From Sagittula stellata E-37 (GTDB lineage: Bacteria > Pseudomonadota > Alphaproteobacteria > Rhodobacterales > Rhodobacteraceae), in the NCBI RefSeq assembly GCF_039724765.1, contig NZ_CP155729.1, positions 1,550,001-1,614,000 on the forward strand: 64,000 bases of DNA. The letters run 5' to 3'. A program made the position numbers and the translations under genes. This document shows positions 26,943-36,249 of this stretch, piece after piece (position 1 is the stretch's first letter; every line of letters starts with the position of its first letter). The notes beneath the pieces were generated by a model that saw only the letters and a list, made by a program, of their open reading frames with translations, was not told where the DNA came from and did no database searches.

Positions 26943-29183
26943 TCAGCTCGAATCCCTGAGGTATTCCATGACCGACTGCCGCACCGACTGTTCGCCGCGC
27001 AGGCGCGCCTCCTCGATCACGTCGCGGATCTCGGTCAGCGAATAGCGCATCAGAAGCGACTTGACCGGGCCGATGGAGGCCGGACGCATCGACAGTCTGC
27101 GGAGCCCGATGGCGGCGAAACAGAGCGCTTCGACCGGTCGCCCCGCGTCTTCGCCGCAGAAAGACAATGCCGTGCCCGTTGCCTCGCAGCGCTTCACGAT
27201 CTGTTCGAGGAAGCTCAGAAAAGACACGTTCAGCGTATCGTAACGGCGGCGGACGCGCTCGTTCTCGCGGTCGGCTGCAAAGAAGAACTGCTTCAGGTCG
27301 TTGCCGCCGATCGACAGGAACTCCACCTCGCGGAAGAACCGGTCAGACGCATAGGCCAGCGAGGGCGTCTCCAGCATGCAGCCGACGGACAGTCGTTCCG
27401 GAACCTTATGGCCAAGGCGTTTCTCGCGGGCGATGACCTTGTCGACCTCGGCGCGTGCACGGGCGTATTCCTCGTATTGCGCGATGAACGGGAACATGAT
27501 CGACATCGGCCGGCCATCTGCCGCGCGCAGCAAGGCCTGGAGCTGCATGCGCATGACGCCGGGCCGGTCGAGCGCCACCCGGATCGCGCGCCAGCCAAGC
27601 GCCGGGTTCGGCTCTTCCTGCGGTTTCATGTAGGGCAGCACCTTGTCGGAACCGATGTCCAGCGTGCGGAAGATCACCTGCTTGCCGGCGGCAGCATCCA
27701 AGACGCGCTTGTAAAGCGCGGCCAGTTCGTCGCGCCGCGGCATCTGGTTCCTGACGAGGAACTGAAGTTCCGTCCGGAACAGCCCCACGCCCTCGGCTCC
27801 GGAGCTCACGAGCGACGGCAGGTCCGCCATCAACCCGGCGTTCATCAACAGGTGCACCCGTTTGCCGTCGGCCGAAACGCAATCCGTTTCGCGGATGGAG
27901 GCGTACCTCTCCTGTGCCTTCGCCTGCATCGCCATCTTGTCGCGGAAGGCGTTCACCACGGTTTCGTCCGGGCGCAGGTGCACGACGCCCTGATCGCCGT
28001 CCACAAGAATGTGGTCGCCGTTCAGCGCCTCGTTGGTGATGCGTTCCGCGTGGATCACCAGCGGGATGGCCAGCGCGCGCGCCACGATGGCGGCATGCGA
28101 TCCGACCGAGCCCTGCTCAAGAACGACGCCCTTGAGGCTGCGGCCATAGTCCAGCAGTTCGCCCGGGCCGATGTTGCGGGCGATCAGGATCGGCGCGTCC
28201 GGCATCTTGGCACCGGTCTCGCGGCCTTGCCCCGTGAGGATGCGAAGGAGCCGGTTGGACAGGTCGTCGAGGTCATGAAGACGCTCGCGCAGGTAGCCGT
28301 CGGTGACCTGGCTCATGCGGGACCGGGCCTGCGACTGTTCCTTCTCGACGGCGGCCTCGGCGGACAGGCCAAGGGCGATGTCCTCTTCCATGCGCCGCAG
28401 CCAGCCCTTGGAGTTAGCGAACATCCGGTAGGCTTCCAGCACATCGACCTGTTCCTGGTCGCCCATGGCACCGGCCAGCATTTCGTCGACTGACACGCGC
28501 AGCGTGTCCACGGCTTCGCGCAGGCGGTCGGCCTCGCGCTCAGGGTCGTCGGTCACGAGGTTGGTGACGACGACGCGGGGTTCGTGCAGCCAGGCTTGGC
28601 CCATGGCTGTGCCTTCCTGGCCGGTCGCGCCACGGAACAGCACGGCCTGCGTGTGGCGCGCTTTCAGCGCAGCACCTTCGCCGGTAAACGCGCCCAGTTC
28701 CGTCATCTCCGCCAGCACCATGGCCACGACTTCGAGCGCGTAGATCTCGTCGTCGGAGAACTCACGCACCTGTTTCGATTGAACGACGAGAACGCCCAGT
28801 TTCTCGCCCAGACGCTGGATAGGCACGCCGAGGAAGCTGGAATAGATCTCTTCCCCGGTCTCCGGCATGTATCGGAACCCGGGCGCGGCGGGCGCATCGG
28901 CGGTGTTGATCAGCTTGCCGGATCGCGCGACACGGCCGACGAGGCCTTCGCCCAGCTTCATGCGGGTTTCGTGCACGGCTTCAGGCTTCAGGCCCTGGGT
29001 TGCGCAAAGTTCCAGGGTGTTGGCGTCACGGAAGAGATAGATCGAACAGACCTCGGTTCCCATGCTGTCGGCGGTCAGATGAGTGATCTTGTCCAGACGC
29101 GCCTGACCGGCTGCGTCCTCGGCCATCGTGTCCCTCAGCCGGCCAAGAAGTTTGCGGCTTTCCGATTCTGTTTTGGGCACCAT
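26943..29183 (-). CDS. ptsP: PTS-Ntr enzyme I (phosphoenolpyruvate-protein phosphotransferase)
   Basis: This 746-residue protein has an N-terminal GAF domain (about residues 20-160) followed by the enzyme I body. The phosphohistidine lies in GSVGSHAAIVARALAIP near residue 350. The PEP-binding barrel shows GVGLFRTELQFL, FRTLDIGSDK and GCMLETPS, with catalytic cysteine in ALSFCGEDAG. It starts the regulatory nitrogen PTS relay (NPr, EIIA-Ntr). ATG 29183 has GAGGA about 11 bp upstream. lysC, often its direct neighbour, is 2.3 kb away on the opposite strand. Confidence 0.95.
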   Translation of the reverse strand: MVPKTESESRKLLGRLRDTMAEDAAGQARLDKITHLTADSMGTEVCSIYLFRDANTLELCATQGLKPEAVHETRMKLGEGLVGRVARSGKLINTADAPAAPGFRYMPETGEEIYSSFLGVPIQRLGEKLGVLVVQSKQVREFSDDEIYALEVVAMVLAEMTELGAFTGEGAALKARHTQAVLFRGATGQEGTAMGQAWLHEPRVVVTNLVTDDPEREADRLREAVDTLRVSVDEMLAGAMGDQEQVDVLEAYRMFANSKGWLRRMEEDIALGLSAEAAVEKEQSQARSRMSQVTDGYLRERLHDLDDLSNRLLRILTGQGRETGAKMPDAPILIARNIGPGELLDYGRSLKGVVLEQGSVGSHAAIVARALAIPLVIHAERITNEALNGDHILVDGDQGVVHLRPDETVVNAFRDKMAMQAKAQERYASIRETDCVSADGKRVHLLMNAGLMADLPSLVSSGAEGVGLFRTELQFLVRNQMPRRDELAALYKRVLDAAAGKQVIFRTLDIGSDKVLPYMKPQEEPNPALGWRAIRVALDRPGVMRMQLQALLRAADGRPMSIMFPFIAQYEEYARARAEVDKVIAREKRLGHKVPERLSVGCMLETPSLAYASDRFFREVEFLSIGGNDLKQFFFAADRENERVRRRYDTLNVSFLSFLEQIVKRCEATGTALSFCGEDAGRPVEALCFAAIGLRRLSMRPASIGPVKSLLMRYSLTEIRDVIEEARLRGEQSVRQSVMEYLRDSS

Positions 29184-29391
29184 GTGATCAGTATTCCTCG
29201 GACCGTGCGGCTTGCAGGGATAGAGCATTGCGGGCGGGTTGGGAAATGGCTTTTCAAAACCGGCCGGGCATTTTTCCCGCTAAGGGCGAATTTCCGGGGA
29301 GCGAATGACATGTATTTCATCGCTTGTCCGGACAGTCTCTGCCTGACGAAGTTCCGCCCGCATATCATTGAAACTGTTCAGTTTAAGGAGT

Positions 29392-29449
29392 TGTCCCCAG
29401 GAGGAGGGCCGATTTTGTGCCGGAAGAATGTGGATAACTCTGTGGATTG
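29392..29449. promoter_or_regulatory. cluster of DnaA-box-like sites
   Basis: TGTGGATAA at 29429-29437 is a perfect DnaA box (TTATCCACA on the minus strand). TGTGGATTG at 29441-29449 and TTGTCCCCA at 29392-29400 each match seven of nine positions. Short AT-rich stretches follow. The 539-bp gap between ptsP and the Kdo-transferase-like gene has no supported coding region. It could be an origin-like, titration or regulatory locus. Confidence 0.45.
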
Positions 29450-29722
29450 GCAGTGTATATGATGCTTTATGGGACCTGGATCGCCACCTTGGACGTTCTA
29501 AGTTGCAAAAAGTCAAAAATCTGATCCGAAAAAGGGGTCCTGTTTGTCCCTGGGCGCGCCTCTCTTCCTGGTTTAGCAACCCCGGAAAAACGAACCGGCA
29601 CGTTACGAATTTGTCATGCCGTCTGGCGGTCGAAACGGTCGGCTTCTGGATAGTCGCAGCGCTTGCAAAGCGTGCCGGCGGCGTCATAAGCGCGGGGGCG
29701 GTTCCGGGCAAGAGAGACTGGC

Positions 29723-30901
29723 ATGCTACTTTACCGACTGCTGATCAGCCTCTTTGCCACCGCAGTCCTTCTGCGCCGCGGTCCGTCGCGCTTAACCATA
29801 CCGGACCCGCAGGATGGGCCGCACGTCTGGTTGCACGGTGCGTCGAACGGAGAGCTTGCCTCCGTCCGCCCCGTTCTGGAGCGGTTGACGGCCGCCGATC
29901 CGGAGCGACGGTGGCTTGTGACGGCCAACACCGAAACAGCGCGAGACATGGTGGCAGGCTGGGCATTGCCCCGCGTCAGCGCACGGCTTGCGCCGGTGGA
30001 TCTGCAACGCGTTACCGGCAAGGTCATCCGCGACTGGGGCGTGACCGCGCATGTTTCCCTGGAAGCGGAGATATGGGCGCACCGGTTCCTGGACTGTCCC
30101 GGGCCGGTCATCCTGTTGGGGGCACGCATGAGCGAAGGCACGGCACGCGGCTGGGGTCGGGTGCCCGGCCTCTCCCGGCGGGTGCTGGAGAGGGTCCGCT
30201 TCGCCTCTGCACAGGATGCGGGGTCCATGTCTCGTCTGGTCGCTCTCGGCCTGCCAGAGATGGCGCGCGGTCCGGTCGTCGACCTCAAGTCCTTCTACGC
30301 ACCCCCCACCGTCACGCCTCCGGCAGGGTTCGCCAGAAACCATACCTGGTTGGCCGCTTCGACCCACGAAGGCGAGGAGGCCATCGTTCTTGCAGCGCAT
30401 GCGGCCGCGCGGGAGGCCGAACCCGACTTGCGTCTCATTCTCGCACCACGGCACCCGCGCCGAGCAAGGGAAGTGCGCGCGATGGCCGAGGATCTTGGGC
30501 TGACGGTGGCGCAGCGCAGCCTCGGGGAAACGGACGGCACGGTCTATCTTGCCGACACGATGGGCGAGATGGCGTTGTGGTACGCGGCGGTAGGGCGCGT
30601 GTTTGTCGGCGGCACCCTGACGGACCGGGGCGGGCACACGCCGTATGAACCCGCCGCCTTTGGCGCCTCCCTGATCCATGGCCCTGATGTGCGCAATTTC
30701 CGCGCGGCCTACGGGCGCCTGGCTGGGGCTGGCGCAGCGCTGGAAATCGCGCAGCCAGACGACCTCGTACAGGCGTTGGCCGCCCTTGCCGATCCCGGCG
30801 AACAGGCGCGCATGGGGGCTCTGGCCCGCGAAACGCTGCGTCCGGAGGCAGGGATCGAGACGATTTGCGAGAAGATCTCGGGAACTCTTGAGACTGGGTA
30901 A
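29723..30901 (+). CDS. waaA: 3-deoxy-D-manno-octulosonic acid (Kdo) transferase-like glycosyltransferase
   Basis: This 392-residue protein has the WaaA/KdtA N-terminal domain (VWLHGASNGELASVRPV; an N-terminal membrane anchor in the first 20 residues) and the C-terminal nucleotide-sugar region with RLILAPRHPRRAREV and GGTLTDRGGHTPYEPAAFG. The enzyme adds Kdo from CMP-Kdo to lipid A precursor. It is somewhat shorter than E. coli WaaA (425), and no lpxK is adjacent, so a second, specialised copy is possible. A weak AGAGAG precedes ATG 29723. Confidence 0.85.
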   Translation: MLLYRLLISLFATAVLLRRGPSRLTIPDPQDGPHVWLHGASNGELASVRPVLERLTAADPERRWLVTANTETARDMVAGWALPRVSARLAPVDLQRVTGKVIRDWGVTAHVSLEAEIWAHRFLDCPGPVILLGARMSEGTARGWGRVPGLSRRVLERVRFASAQDAGSMSRLVALGLPEMARGPVVDLKSFYAPPTVTPPAGFARNHTWLAASTHEGEEAIVLAAHAAAREAEPDLRLILAPRHPRRAREVRAMAEDLGLTVAQRSLGETDGTVYLADTMGEMALWYAAVGRVFVGGTLTDRGGHTPYEPAAFGASLIHGPDVRNFRAAYGRLAGAGAALEIAQPDDLVQALAALADPGEQARMGALARETLRPEAGIETICEKISGTLETG

Positions 30902-30952
30902 ACGCTACCTTTAATATACTGCAGTCAAGATGTTTACGGGATCGAGGACGGT

Positions 30953-31378
30953 ATGATCCGTTATGCCCTGAAATGCGCCGAAGGCCACAGCTTTGAAAGC
31001 TGGTTCCAATCCGCGTCCGCCTTCGACCGGCTCGACGCCGCAGGGCATGTGAGCTGCGCCATATGCGGCTCCACCAAGGTCGACAAAGCGATGATGGCCC
31101 CGCGCGTCAGCAGTGGAGAGGCCGAACAGGCCAAACCCCTGACCGGGACCCCGCAACATCCGGCGGAGCAGGCCTTGGCGGCGCTGCGCGATCACGTGGA
31201 AAAGAACTCGGATTACGTCGGACGGGACTTCGTCCGCGAAGCGCGTGCGATGCATGTCGGCGCCGTGCCCGAACGCCCGATCTGGGGCGAGGCGCGCTCT
31301 GACGAGGCAAAGGCTCTGGTCGAGGACGGGATCCAGATCGCGCCGCTGCCTTTCCGGCCCAGGCGAGAGTCCAACTGA
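30953..31378 (+). CDS. DUF1178 family protein
   Basis: This 141-residue protein opens with MIRYALKCAEGHSFESWF and has a CAICGS pair near residue 36, giving a CxxH...CxxC zinc-ribbon-like arrangement. The rest matches DUF1178, a conserved alphaproteobacterial family of unknown function. It lies 51 bp after the Kdo-transferase-like gene and may be cotranscribed with it. Confidence 0.88.
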   Translation: MIRYALKCAEGHSFESWFQSASAFDRLDAAGHVSCAICGSTKVDKAMMAPRVSSGEAEQAKPLTGTPQHPAEQALAALRDHVEKNSDYVGRDFVREARAMHVGAVPERPIWGEARSDEAKALVEDGIQIAPLPFRPRRESN

Positions 31379-31478
31379 GCCGGTCAAACGGCCGGTTGCG
31401 CTTCCGATGCGACACGCCGCTCTTGCGCAGCGTCATGCAGCGGCGTAAAGGCCCTTCCGACCTGAAGGAAGAAAGATC

Positions 31479-32717
31479 ATGCCTGTTCTCGTGATGAAAT
31501 TCGGCGGCACGTCCGTCGCCACGCTGGACCGCATCCGGCGCGCCGCAAAGCGCGTCGGCGTCGAAGTCGCCAAAGGCTATGACGTCATCGTCATCGTCAG
31601 CGCCATGTCGGGTGAAACGAACAAGCTTGTCGGCTATGTCGAGGAAACCTCGCCCCTTTTCGACGCGCGCGAATACGATGCGGTCGTGTCGAGCGGCGAG
31701 AACGTCACCGCCGGCCTCATGGCGCTGACCCTGCAGGAAATGGACGTTCCGGCGCGCAGCTGGCAGGGCTGGCAGGTGCCGGTCCGCACGACCTCTGCGC
31801 ATGCGTCTGCCCGGATCGAGGAAATCCCGACCGACAACATCATGGCGAAGTTCGGCGAAGGTATGCGCGTTGCCGTCGTCGCGGGCTTCCAGGGGATCTC
31901 TCCCGAAGGACGCATCACCACGCTGGGTCGCGGGGGCAGCGACACCACCGCCGTGGCGTTTGCCGCCGCCTTCGACGCCGAGCGCTGCGATATCTATACG
32001 GATGTGGACGGTGTCTACACCACCGACCCGCGCATCTGCGAAAAGGCGCGGAAGCTGGACAGGATCGCGTTCGAGGAAATGCTGGAACTGGCGAGCCTCG
32101 GCGCGAAAGTTCTGCAGACCCGTTCGGTCGAGCTGGCGATGCGGTACAAGGTGAAGTTGCGCGTTCTGAGCAGCTTCGAGGAAATGGACGACGCGGCCGG
32201 CACCCTGGTCTGCGACGAGGAGGACATCATGGAAAGCAAGGTCGTGGCCGGTGTGGCCCATTCCCGTGACGAGGCCAAGATGACCCTCGTCTCTGTCGCC
32301 GACCGCCCGGGGATCGCCGCGGCGATCTTTACCCCGCTGGCGGATGCAGGCGTGAACGTCGACATGATCGTTCAGAACATCTCGGAGGACGGGCGGACGG
32401 ACATGACGTTCTCCTGCCCGACGAACCAGGTGGCGCGGGCGCAAAAGGCGATGAACGACGCCAAGGAGTCCGGCAGCATCAACTTCCACGAGATCCTCGC
32501 CGATACGGCGGTCTGCAAGATCTCGGTCGTGGGCATCGGCATGCGGTCCCACACCGGGGTCGCCGCGAAGATGTTCAAGGTGCTGGCGCAGGAAGGCATC
32601 AACATTCAGGTCATCACGACGTCGGAGATCAAGATTTCCGTTCTGGTCGAGCGCAAGTACATGGAACTGGCTGTTCAGGCGCTGCACGACGCGTTCGATC
32701 TGGACAAGGCCGGCTGA
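31479..32717 (+). CDS. lysC: aspartate kinase
   Basis: This 412-residue aspartokinase phosphorylates aspartate, the first step to lysine, threonine, methionine and diaminopimelate. The N-terminal kinase has MKFGGTSVATLDRIRR and TLGRGGSDTTAVAFAAA. Two C-terminal ACT domains (from about residue 265 and 345) are the allosteric feedback sites. GAAGGAAG precedes ATG 31479 and an intrinsic terminator follows. Confidence 0.96.
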   Translation: MPVLVMKFGGTSVATLDRIRRAAKRVGVEVAKGYDVIVIVSAMSGETNKLVGYVEETSPLFDAREYDAVVSSGENVTAGLMALTLQEMDVPARSWQGWQVPVRTTSAHASARIEEIPTDNIMAKFGEGMRVAVVAGFQGISPEGRITTLGRGGSDTTAVAFAAAFDAERCDIYTDVDGVYTTDPRICEKARKLDRIAFEEMLELASLGAKVLQTRSVELAMRYKVKLRVLSSFEEMDDAAGTLVCDEEDIMESKVVAGVAHSRDEAKMTLVSVADRPGIAAAIFTPLADAGVNVDMIVQNISEDGRTDMTFSCPTNQVARAQKAMNDAKESGSINFHEILADTAVCKISVVGIGMRSHTGVAAKMFKVLAQEGINIQVITTSEIKISVLVERKYMELAVQALHDAFDLDKAG

Positions 32718-32746
32718 CCAGTCTCCGCCGGTTGCGTATTCCTGAC

Positions 32747-32775
32747 GGCGGTCCCGGGGAAGGGGCCGCCTTTTT
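32747..32775 (+). terminator. intrinsic terminator of lysC
   Basis: GGCGGTCCC pairs with GGGGCCGCC (one G-T pair), followed by five T residues. Confidence 0.88.
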
Positions 32776-32789
32776 CATGTGCGGACGCG

Positions 32790-34091
32790 TCAGGCGATCT
32801 CGACCGCCGGTTCCATGAAGTCGGTCGTGATCTCAAACCCGTTGTCCAGGTACAGAACGCGTTGGACGGCATTACCATTGGCATCGAACGTCGTGGTGTA
32901 GCTGGACCAGTTCCAGTCGTCCTGCATATCCCTGACCGTTTCGGAGGTCCGGATGCCGTTGGCGAAGGCGGAGTCGATCTCGACACCGTCGTCGCGGCAC
33001 AGCACCTGCCGGATGCGGGCCCCGTTCATGTCGAAGTGATCCGCAGCGCTGTCCCAGAAGAAGCTGTCGGCGGTATCGTGCACCGTCTTCGTCACAACAC
33101 GACCGCCGCTGAAACTGGTTTCGACCGTGCGGCCATCGTCGAAGGTCATGACTTGCGACACCCGGCTGCCTTGCTGGTCGTAAGTGTCGACGTAGTTGCT
33201 CCAGGGTCTTTCGTTGTTGGCATCGGTGACCGTCACGGTGGCCCTTTGTCCGCCGACAAAATCGGTTTGCACCTGCAACCCGTTGTCGAGTTGGAGGTTC
33301 TGCATGGTCCGTGCACCTGACGCATTGTAGTGGTCGGTGTAGCTGGTCCAGCCTCTGGAATTGTCGTTATCTGTCACGGTGACCGTGGATCGGTTGCCGT
33401 TGACATAATCCGTGTCGAGCTGCAGCCCGTTGTCCAGCAACATGCTCCGCGTGGAGAGGGTGCCGGAGGAGTCGAAGGTATCCGTGTAGCTGCTCCATGT
33501 CCGGATGTCGCCGCCGTCCGTGACGGTGACGGATGCGCGGTTGCCGCCATCGAAGGTCGTGTCGACGCGCAGGCCGCTGTCATGCTGCATGCTGCGCGTG
33601 GCGAGGTTGCCCGACTGGTCGAATGTGTCGGTGTAGCTTGTCCAGCTACGGGTGTCCTGCGCGTCGGACACCGTCACGGAGGACCGCTGCCCGCCCGAGA
33701 ACGCGGTTTCGACCACCAAGCCATTGTCCAGGGTCATGTCTTGCGATACGCGCGCCCCGTTGGCGGCATAGGTGTCGGTGTAGCTGTCCCAGTCGTATAC
33801 GTCCGACAGGTCGGTGGCTGTCATGTGCGTCGCAACGCCGTTCGCGTACTCCGCAACCCGGCGCACGCCGTTGTCCATGACGGTGGTGGTCCGCAGCAAG
33901 GTGTCGTCGGCATCGTAATCGTAGGTGATCGTATCCCAATCGAACTGATCGCCGTCGTCGGTCGCCGTGGTCGAATACGCGGTGCCGACGAAGCTCTCGG
34001 TCCGGATTGTGCCATCGTCGTTCAGTGTGGTGCGGGTCAGCAGCGTGCCGGAGCTGTCGAAGGTGTCGGTGTAGGCGCTCCAGTTGGCGGA
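32790..34091 (-). repeat. nine tandem 147-bp coding repeats
   Basis: Nine units of 49 residues follow one another (the last is 41 long). Each has the pattern W-x-S-Y-T-D-T-F-D-x-x-G, then R-x-x-x-x-D-N-G, then G-G-x-R-x-x-V-T-V-T-D. They look like YD/RHS-type or similar extracellular beta repeats. The DNA is diverged between units, so this is an old expansion rather than a recent slippage product. Confidence 0.9.
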
Positions 34092-35366
34092 GTTGTTCGT
34101 GTCGACCGTCACGCGGCATGCGGCATAGTCGGCGCCCGTTGCGGTGAATGTGATCGTCTGACCGTTCGCCGAGGACCCGACAACCGCCGTGCCGTCGGCG
34201 AAGGTCAGTGTCTCGATCCCGGTGAAGCGCGTGGTGTTGCCGTTCACCGTCAACGTCGCGGCGCCGTTGCAGCCAAAGGTGTAGTCGGTGAAAGCGCCGC
34301 CCATCGCCAGCAGGTCGCTGCCCGCGCCGCCGTTGATTGTGTCGTTTCCGTCCGACCCGAAGATGGTGTCGTTTCCGGAGCCCGAATGGATGTTGTTGTT
34401 GGCCGAATTTGTGGTGATGCTGTCGCGCCCGCTACCGGTGGTCGCGTTCTCGATCACCGCGCCGCGGGCAATGGCGAAATTGCCGACCTCGCCGTTCAGA
34501 TCGGAAAAGGTGCCGTCACGCAGGTCGAGACGCTGGTTCGCGGACCGTGACCCGAGGTTGATCGTGTCCGTCCCGGCGCTGTCGAAGATCGCCACGGCCC
34601 ATTGCGTCGAAAGACCCATGCCCTTCTGCGCGAGGTTGGTGTTGTCGCCATAGACGGTGTTTCCGGTGTTCACGTTCGTGGGCGTGCCGTACAGGTTCTG
34701 GATCGCGAGGATGTCGGCCAGCTGCGTGGTCGCGAGATAGTTCGAAGACGCGTTGGTGTGCGGGTTTTCCCACTGGCCGAAGTACGACATGATCGAATAC
34801 TGCCAGCTGTCCTGCTGGTAGTGCGCATCGGTGCCGAAGTCGGCGGACCCGTTGTAATTGCCCGCGTGGCCCAGCCCGAGCGCATGGCCGATCTCGTGGA
34901 TGTAGGTCTGCAGGTAGTAGTCGCCGTAACCCTGCCAGCCGGTGTTCACGTTGACATAGGACTGTGTGATCGTCTGCCCGGCGATGTAGGAATAGGAATA
35001 GGCCCCGGAGGAATCGTCGGTGAAGACGAAATCGGCGCCGGTGGACGTGGTGATCTGGAAGTTCAGGCCAGAGACGGCGGACCATGCCTCGAATGCCTCT
35101 ATGGCGGTGGCGCGTCCCGTCGAATCCAGTTGCGAGACGTTGAAGGTCAGCGTGTCACCGGCCTCTGCATCGAAAGACCTGCGCGCGCGGCCGGTGGAGT
35201 GCCAGTACCCGTCCGTCAACTGCGCGGCGACCTGATCCAGCGAATAACTGGGCAGGGTGGCCGAAAGGCTGGCACCGGACGCGTCACCGCTGGAATCGAA
35301 AGAGGTGGCGCCGTGGGTGTCGTAGGTGGATGTCGACGGGTCGCGGGCTTGGCAAAGGAAACACAT
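32790..35366 (-). CDS. secreted M10-type (serralysin-like) metalloprotease with RTX motifs and tandem repeats
   Basis: This 858-residue protein starts MCFLCQARDPSTSTYD, a cysteine-containing N-terminus often seen in Rhodobacteraceae RTX proteins. The zinc motif HEIGHALGLGHAG (HExxHxxGxxH) lies near residue 170 and the Met-turn SIMSYF about 35 residues later. Glycine-aspartate RTX nonapeptides (GSGNDTIFG, GGAGSDLL) occur near residue 330, implying calcium-dependent folding and type I secretion. From about residue 426 nine repeats of 49 residues fill the C-terminus, where serralysins normally carry their secretion signal. No dedicated exporter is adjacent. Confidence 0.88.
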   Translation of the reverse strand: MCFLCQARDPSTSTYDTHGATSFDSSGDASGASLSATLPSYSLDQVAAQLTDGYWHSTGRARRSFDAEAGDTLTFNVSQLDSTGRATAIEAFEAWSAVSGLNFQITTSTGADFVFTDDSSGAYSYSYIAGQTITQSYVNVNTGWQGYGDYYLQTYIHEIGHALGLGHAGNYNGSADFGTDAHYQQDSWQYSIMSYFGQWENPHTNASSNYLATTQLADILAIQNLYGTPTNVNTGNTVYGDNTNLAQKGMGLSTQWAVAIFDSAGTDTINLGSRSANQRLDLRDGTFSDLNGEVGNFAIARGAVIENATTGSGRDSITTNSANNNIHSGSGNDTIFGSDGNDTINGGAGSDLLAMGGAFTDYTFGCNGAATLTVNGNTTRFTGIETLTFADGTAVVGSSANGQTITFTATGADYAACRVTVDTNNSANWSAYTDTFDSSGTLLTRTTLNDDGTIRTESFVGTAYSTTATDDGDQFDWDTITYDYDADDTLLRTTTVMDNGVRRVAEYANGVATHMTATDLSDVYDWDSYTDTYAANGARVSQDMTLDNGLVVETAFSGGQRSSVTVSDAQDTRSWTSYTDTFDQSGNLATRSMQHDSGLRVDTTFDGGNRASVTVTDGGDIRTWSSYTDTFDSSGTLSTRSMLLDNGLQLDTDYVNGNRSTVTVTDNDNSRGWTSYTDHYNASGARTMQNLQLDNGLQVQTDFVGGQRATVTVTDANNERPWSNYVDTYDQQGSRVSQVMTFDDGRTVETSFSGGRVVTKTVHDTADSFFWDSAADHFDMNGARIRQVLCRDDGVEIDSAFANGIRTSETVRDMQDDWNWSSYTTTFDANGNAVQRVLYLDNGFEITTDFMEPAVEIA

Positions 35367-35870
35367 GTATGGTCGCTCTCTTCGATGACGGGCCGTCCGC
35401 CGGGTACGGACGTCGGGACTTGAGGGAAGAGCGATCCTTCTGATCGGCATGGGGCGGCCACCATTCAGGCGCCGGCTGCGAGGGGCGTTTCGAACCCGAT
35501 GCAAGATTTGCGAGAGAATCCGGATGCGGTGGGGCGCAAAGACGAAGCTTTTGCGTCATTGGGTATGCAACGAGGACACTGGAGGGTGTTGTGCCGCGTT
35601 GTTTCCGTCACAGAGAGCCGGATTTAGTGAATTTTATTCAACGGTTTAAGGTTTGCTCCGATGGCCTGGAGCGTCCCGTGTCCCCAAATGGGCGCTCCGG
35701 GCAAGGTGCACGGGTGCGCAGTGCTCAAACGGCCTTCGATCCGGGCCTTGCCCTGCACGCGGCGTCGGTTTGGATGCGTTTGCCTGCAGCCGATCGGCTT
35801 CACGACACATGGCCAACGATACCGCGTACGGGCGCCACCCAAAACGTGTCATCAAGGGAGAAAGGAGAGA
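35367..35870. other. intergenic region upstream of the metalloprotease
   Basis: These 504 bp lie between the metalloprotease start and tRNA-Thr. Short open frames exist on both strands but lack ribosome-binding sites and coherent composition. A short AT-rich patch (35628-35650) could contain the protease promoter. I see no further feature. Confidence 0.5.
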
Positions 35871-35945
<75 letters not shown>

Positions 35946-35957
35946 GCCGTGTGGGGG

Positions 35958-35986
35958 CGTTTAGACTCTCTCTTTGAAGCGCGCAA
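35958..35986 (-). promoter_or_regulatory. promoter of tRNA-Thr
   Basis: On the minus strand TTGCGC (35981-35986) and TAAACG (35958-35963) are spaced 17 bp, ending 12 bp before the tRNA 5' end. Confidence 0.6.
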
Positions 35987-36062
35987 GAGGGGTTTGGCGA
36001 AAAAACGTACAGCGATTTTCCGGAGGCTGGACCCGTTATCGCGGCTGGGGTACATCCGCCCC

Positions 36063-36236
36063 ATGGATCGGGGCAATCGCAAGAGCAAGGCGTCCAAGGA
36101 CAGTCGCCGTGAGGACCGCCTGAAGGCGGCTCTCAAGGTGAATCTGGCGCGTCGCAAGGCGCAGGCGCGTGCCCGGTCCGAAAACGAGCCCGGAGACGCC
36201 GGGCGGACCACGGACAACGACTCGAATTCGGATTGA
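36063..36236 (+). CDS. small lysine/arginine-rich protein upstream of murA
   Basis: This 57-residue highly charged protein ([20 protein letters not shown] at the start, ending TDNDSNSD) has about one third basic residues in its first 45 positions. Its stop lies 13 bp before murA, suggesting cotranscription. A short gene of this kind before murA is frequent in Rhodobacteraceae. It is probably nucleic-acid or ribosome associated by charge; function is unknown. Confidence 0.65.
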   Translation: MDRGNRKSKASKDSRREDRLKAALKVNLARRKAQARARSENEPGDAGRTTDNDSNSD

Positions 36237-36249
36237 GAGGCAGGCAGGC

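Noticed and set aside
26943..28493. Long plus-strand frame opposite ptsP
   Set aside because: Antisense shadow of a strongly conserved gene; histidine/arginine-rich translation typical of antisense frames in GC-rich DNA.
29368..30648. Long plus-strand frame across the DnaA-box region and the Kdo-transferase-like gene
   Set aside because: It is a shadow of the waaA-like gene in another frame, with arginine-rich, low-complexity translation and no family similarity.
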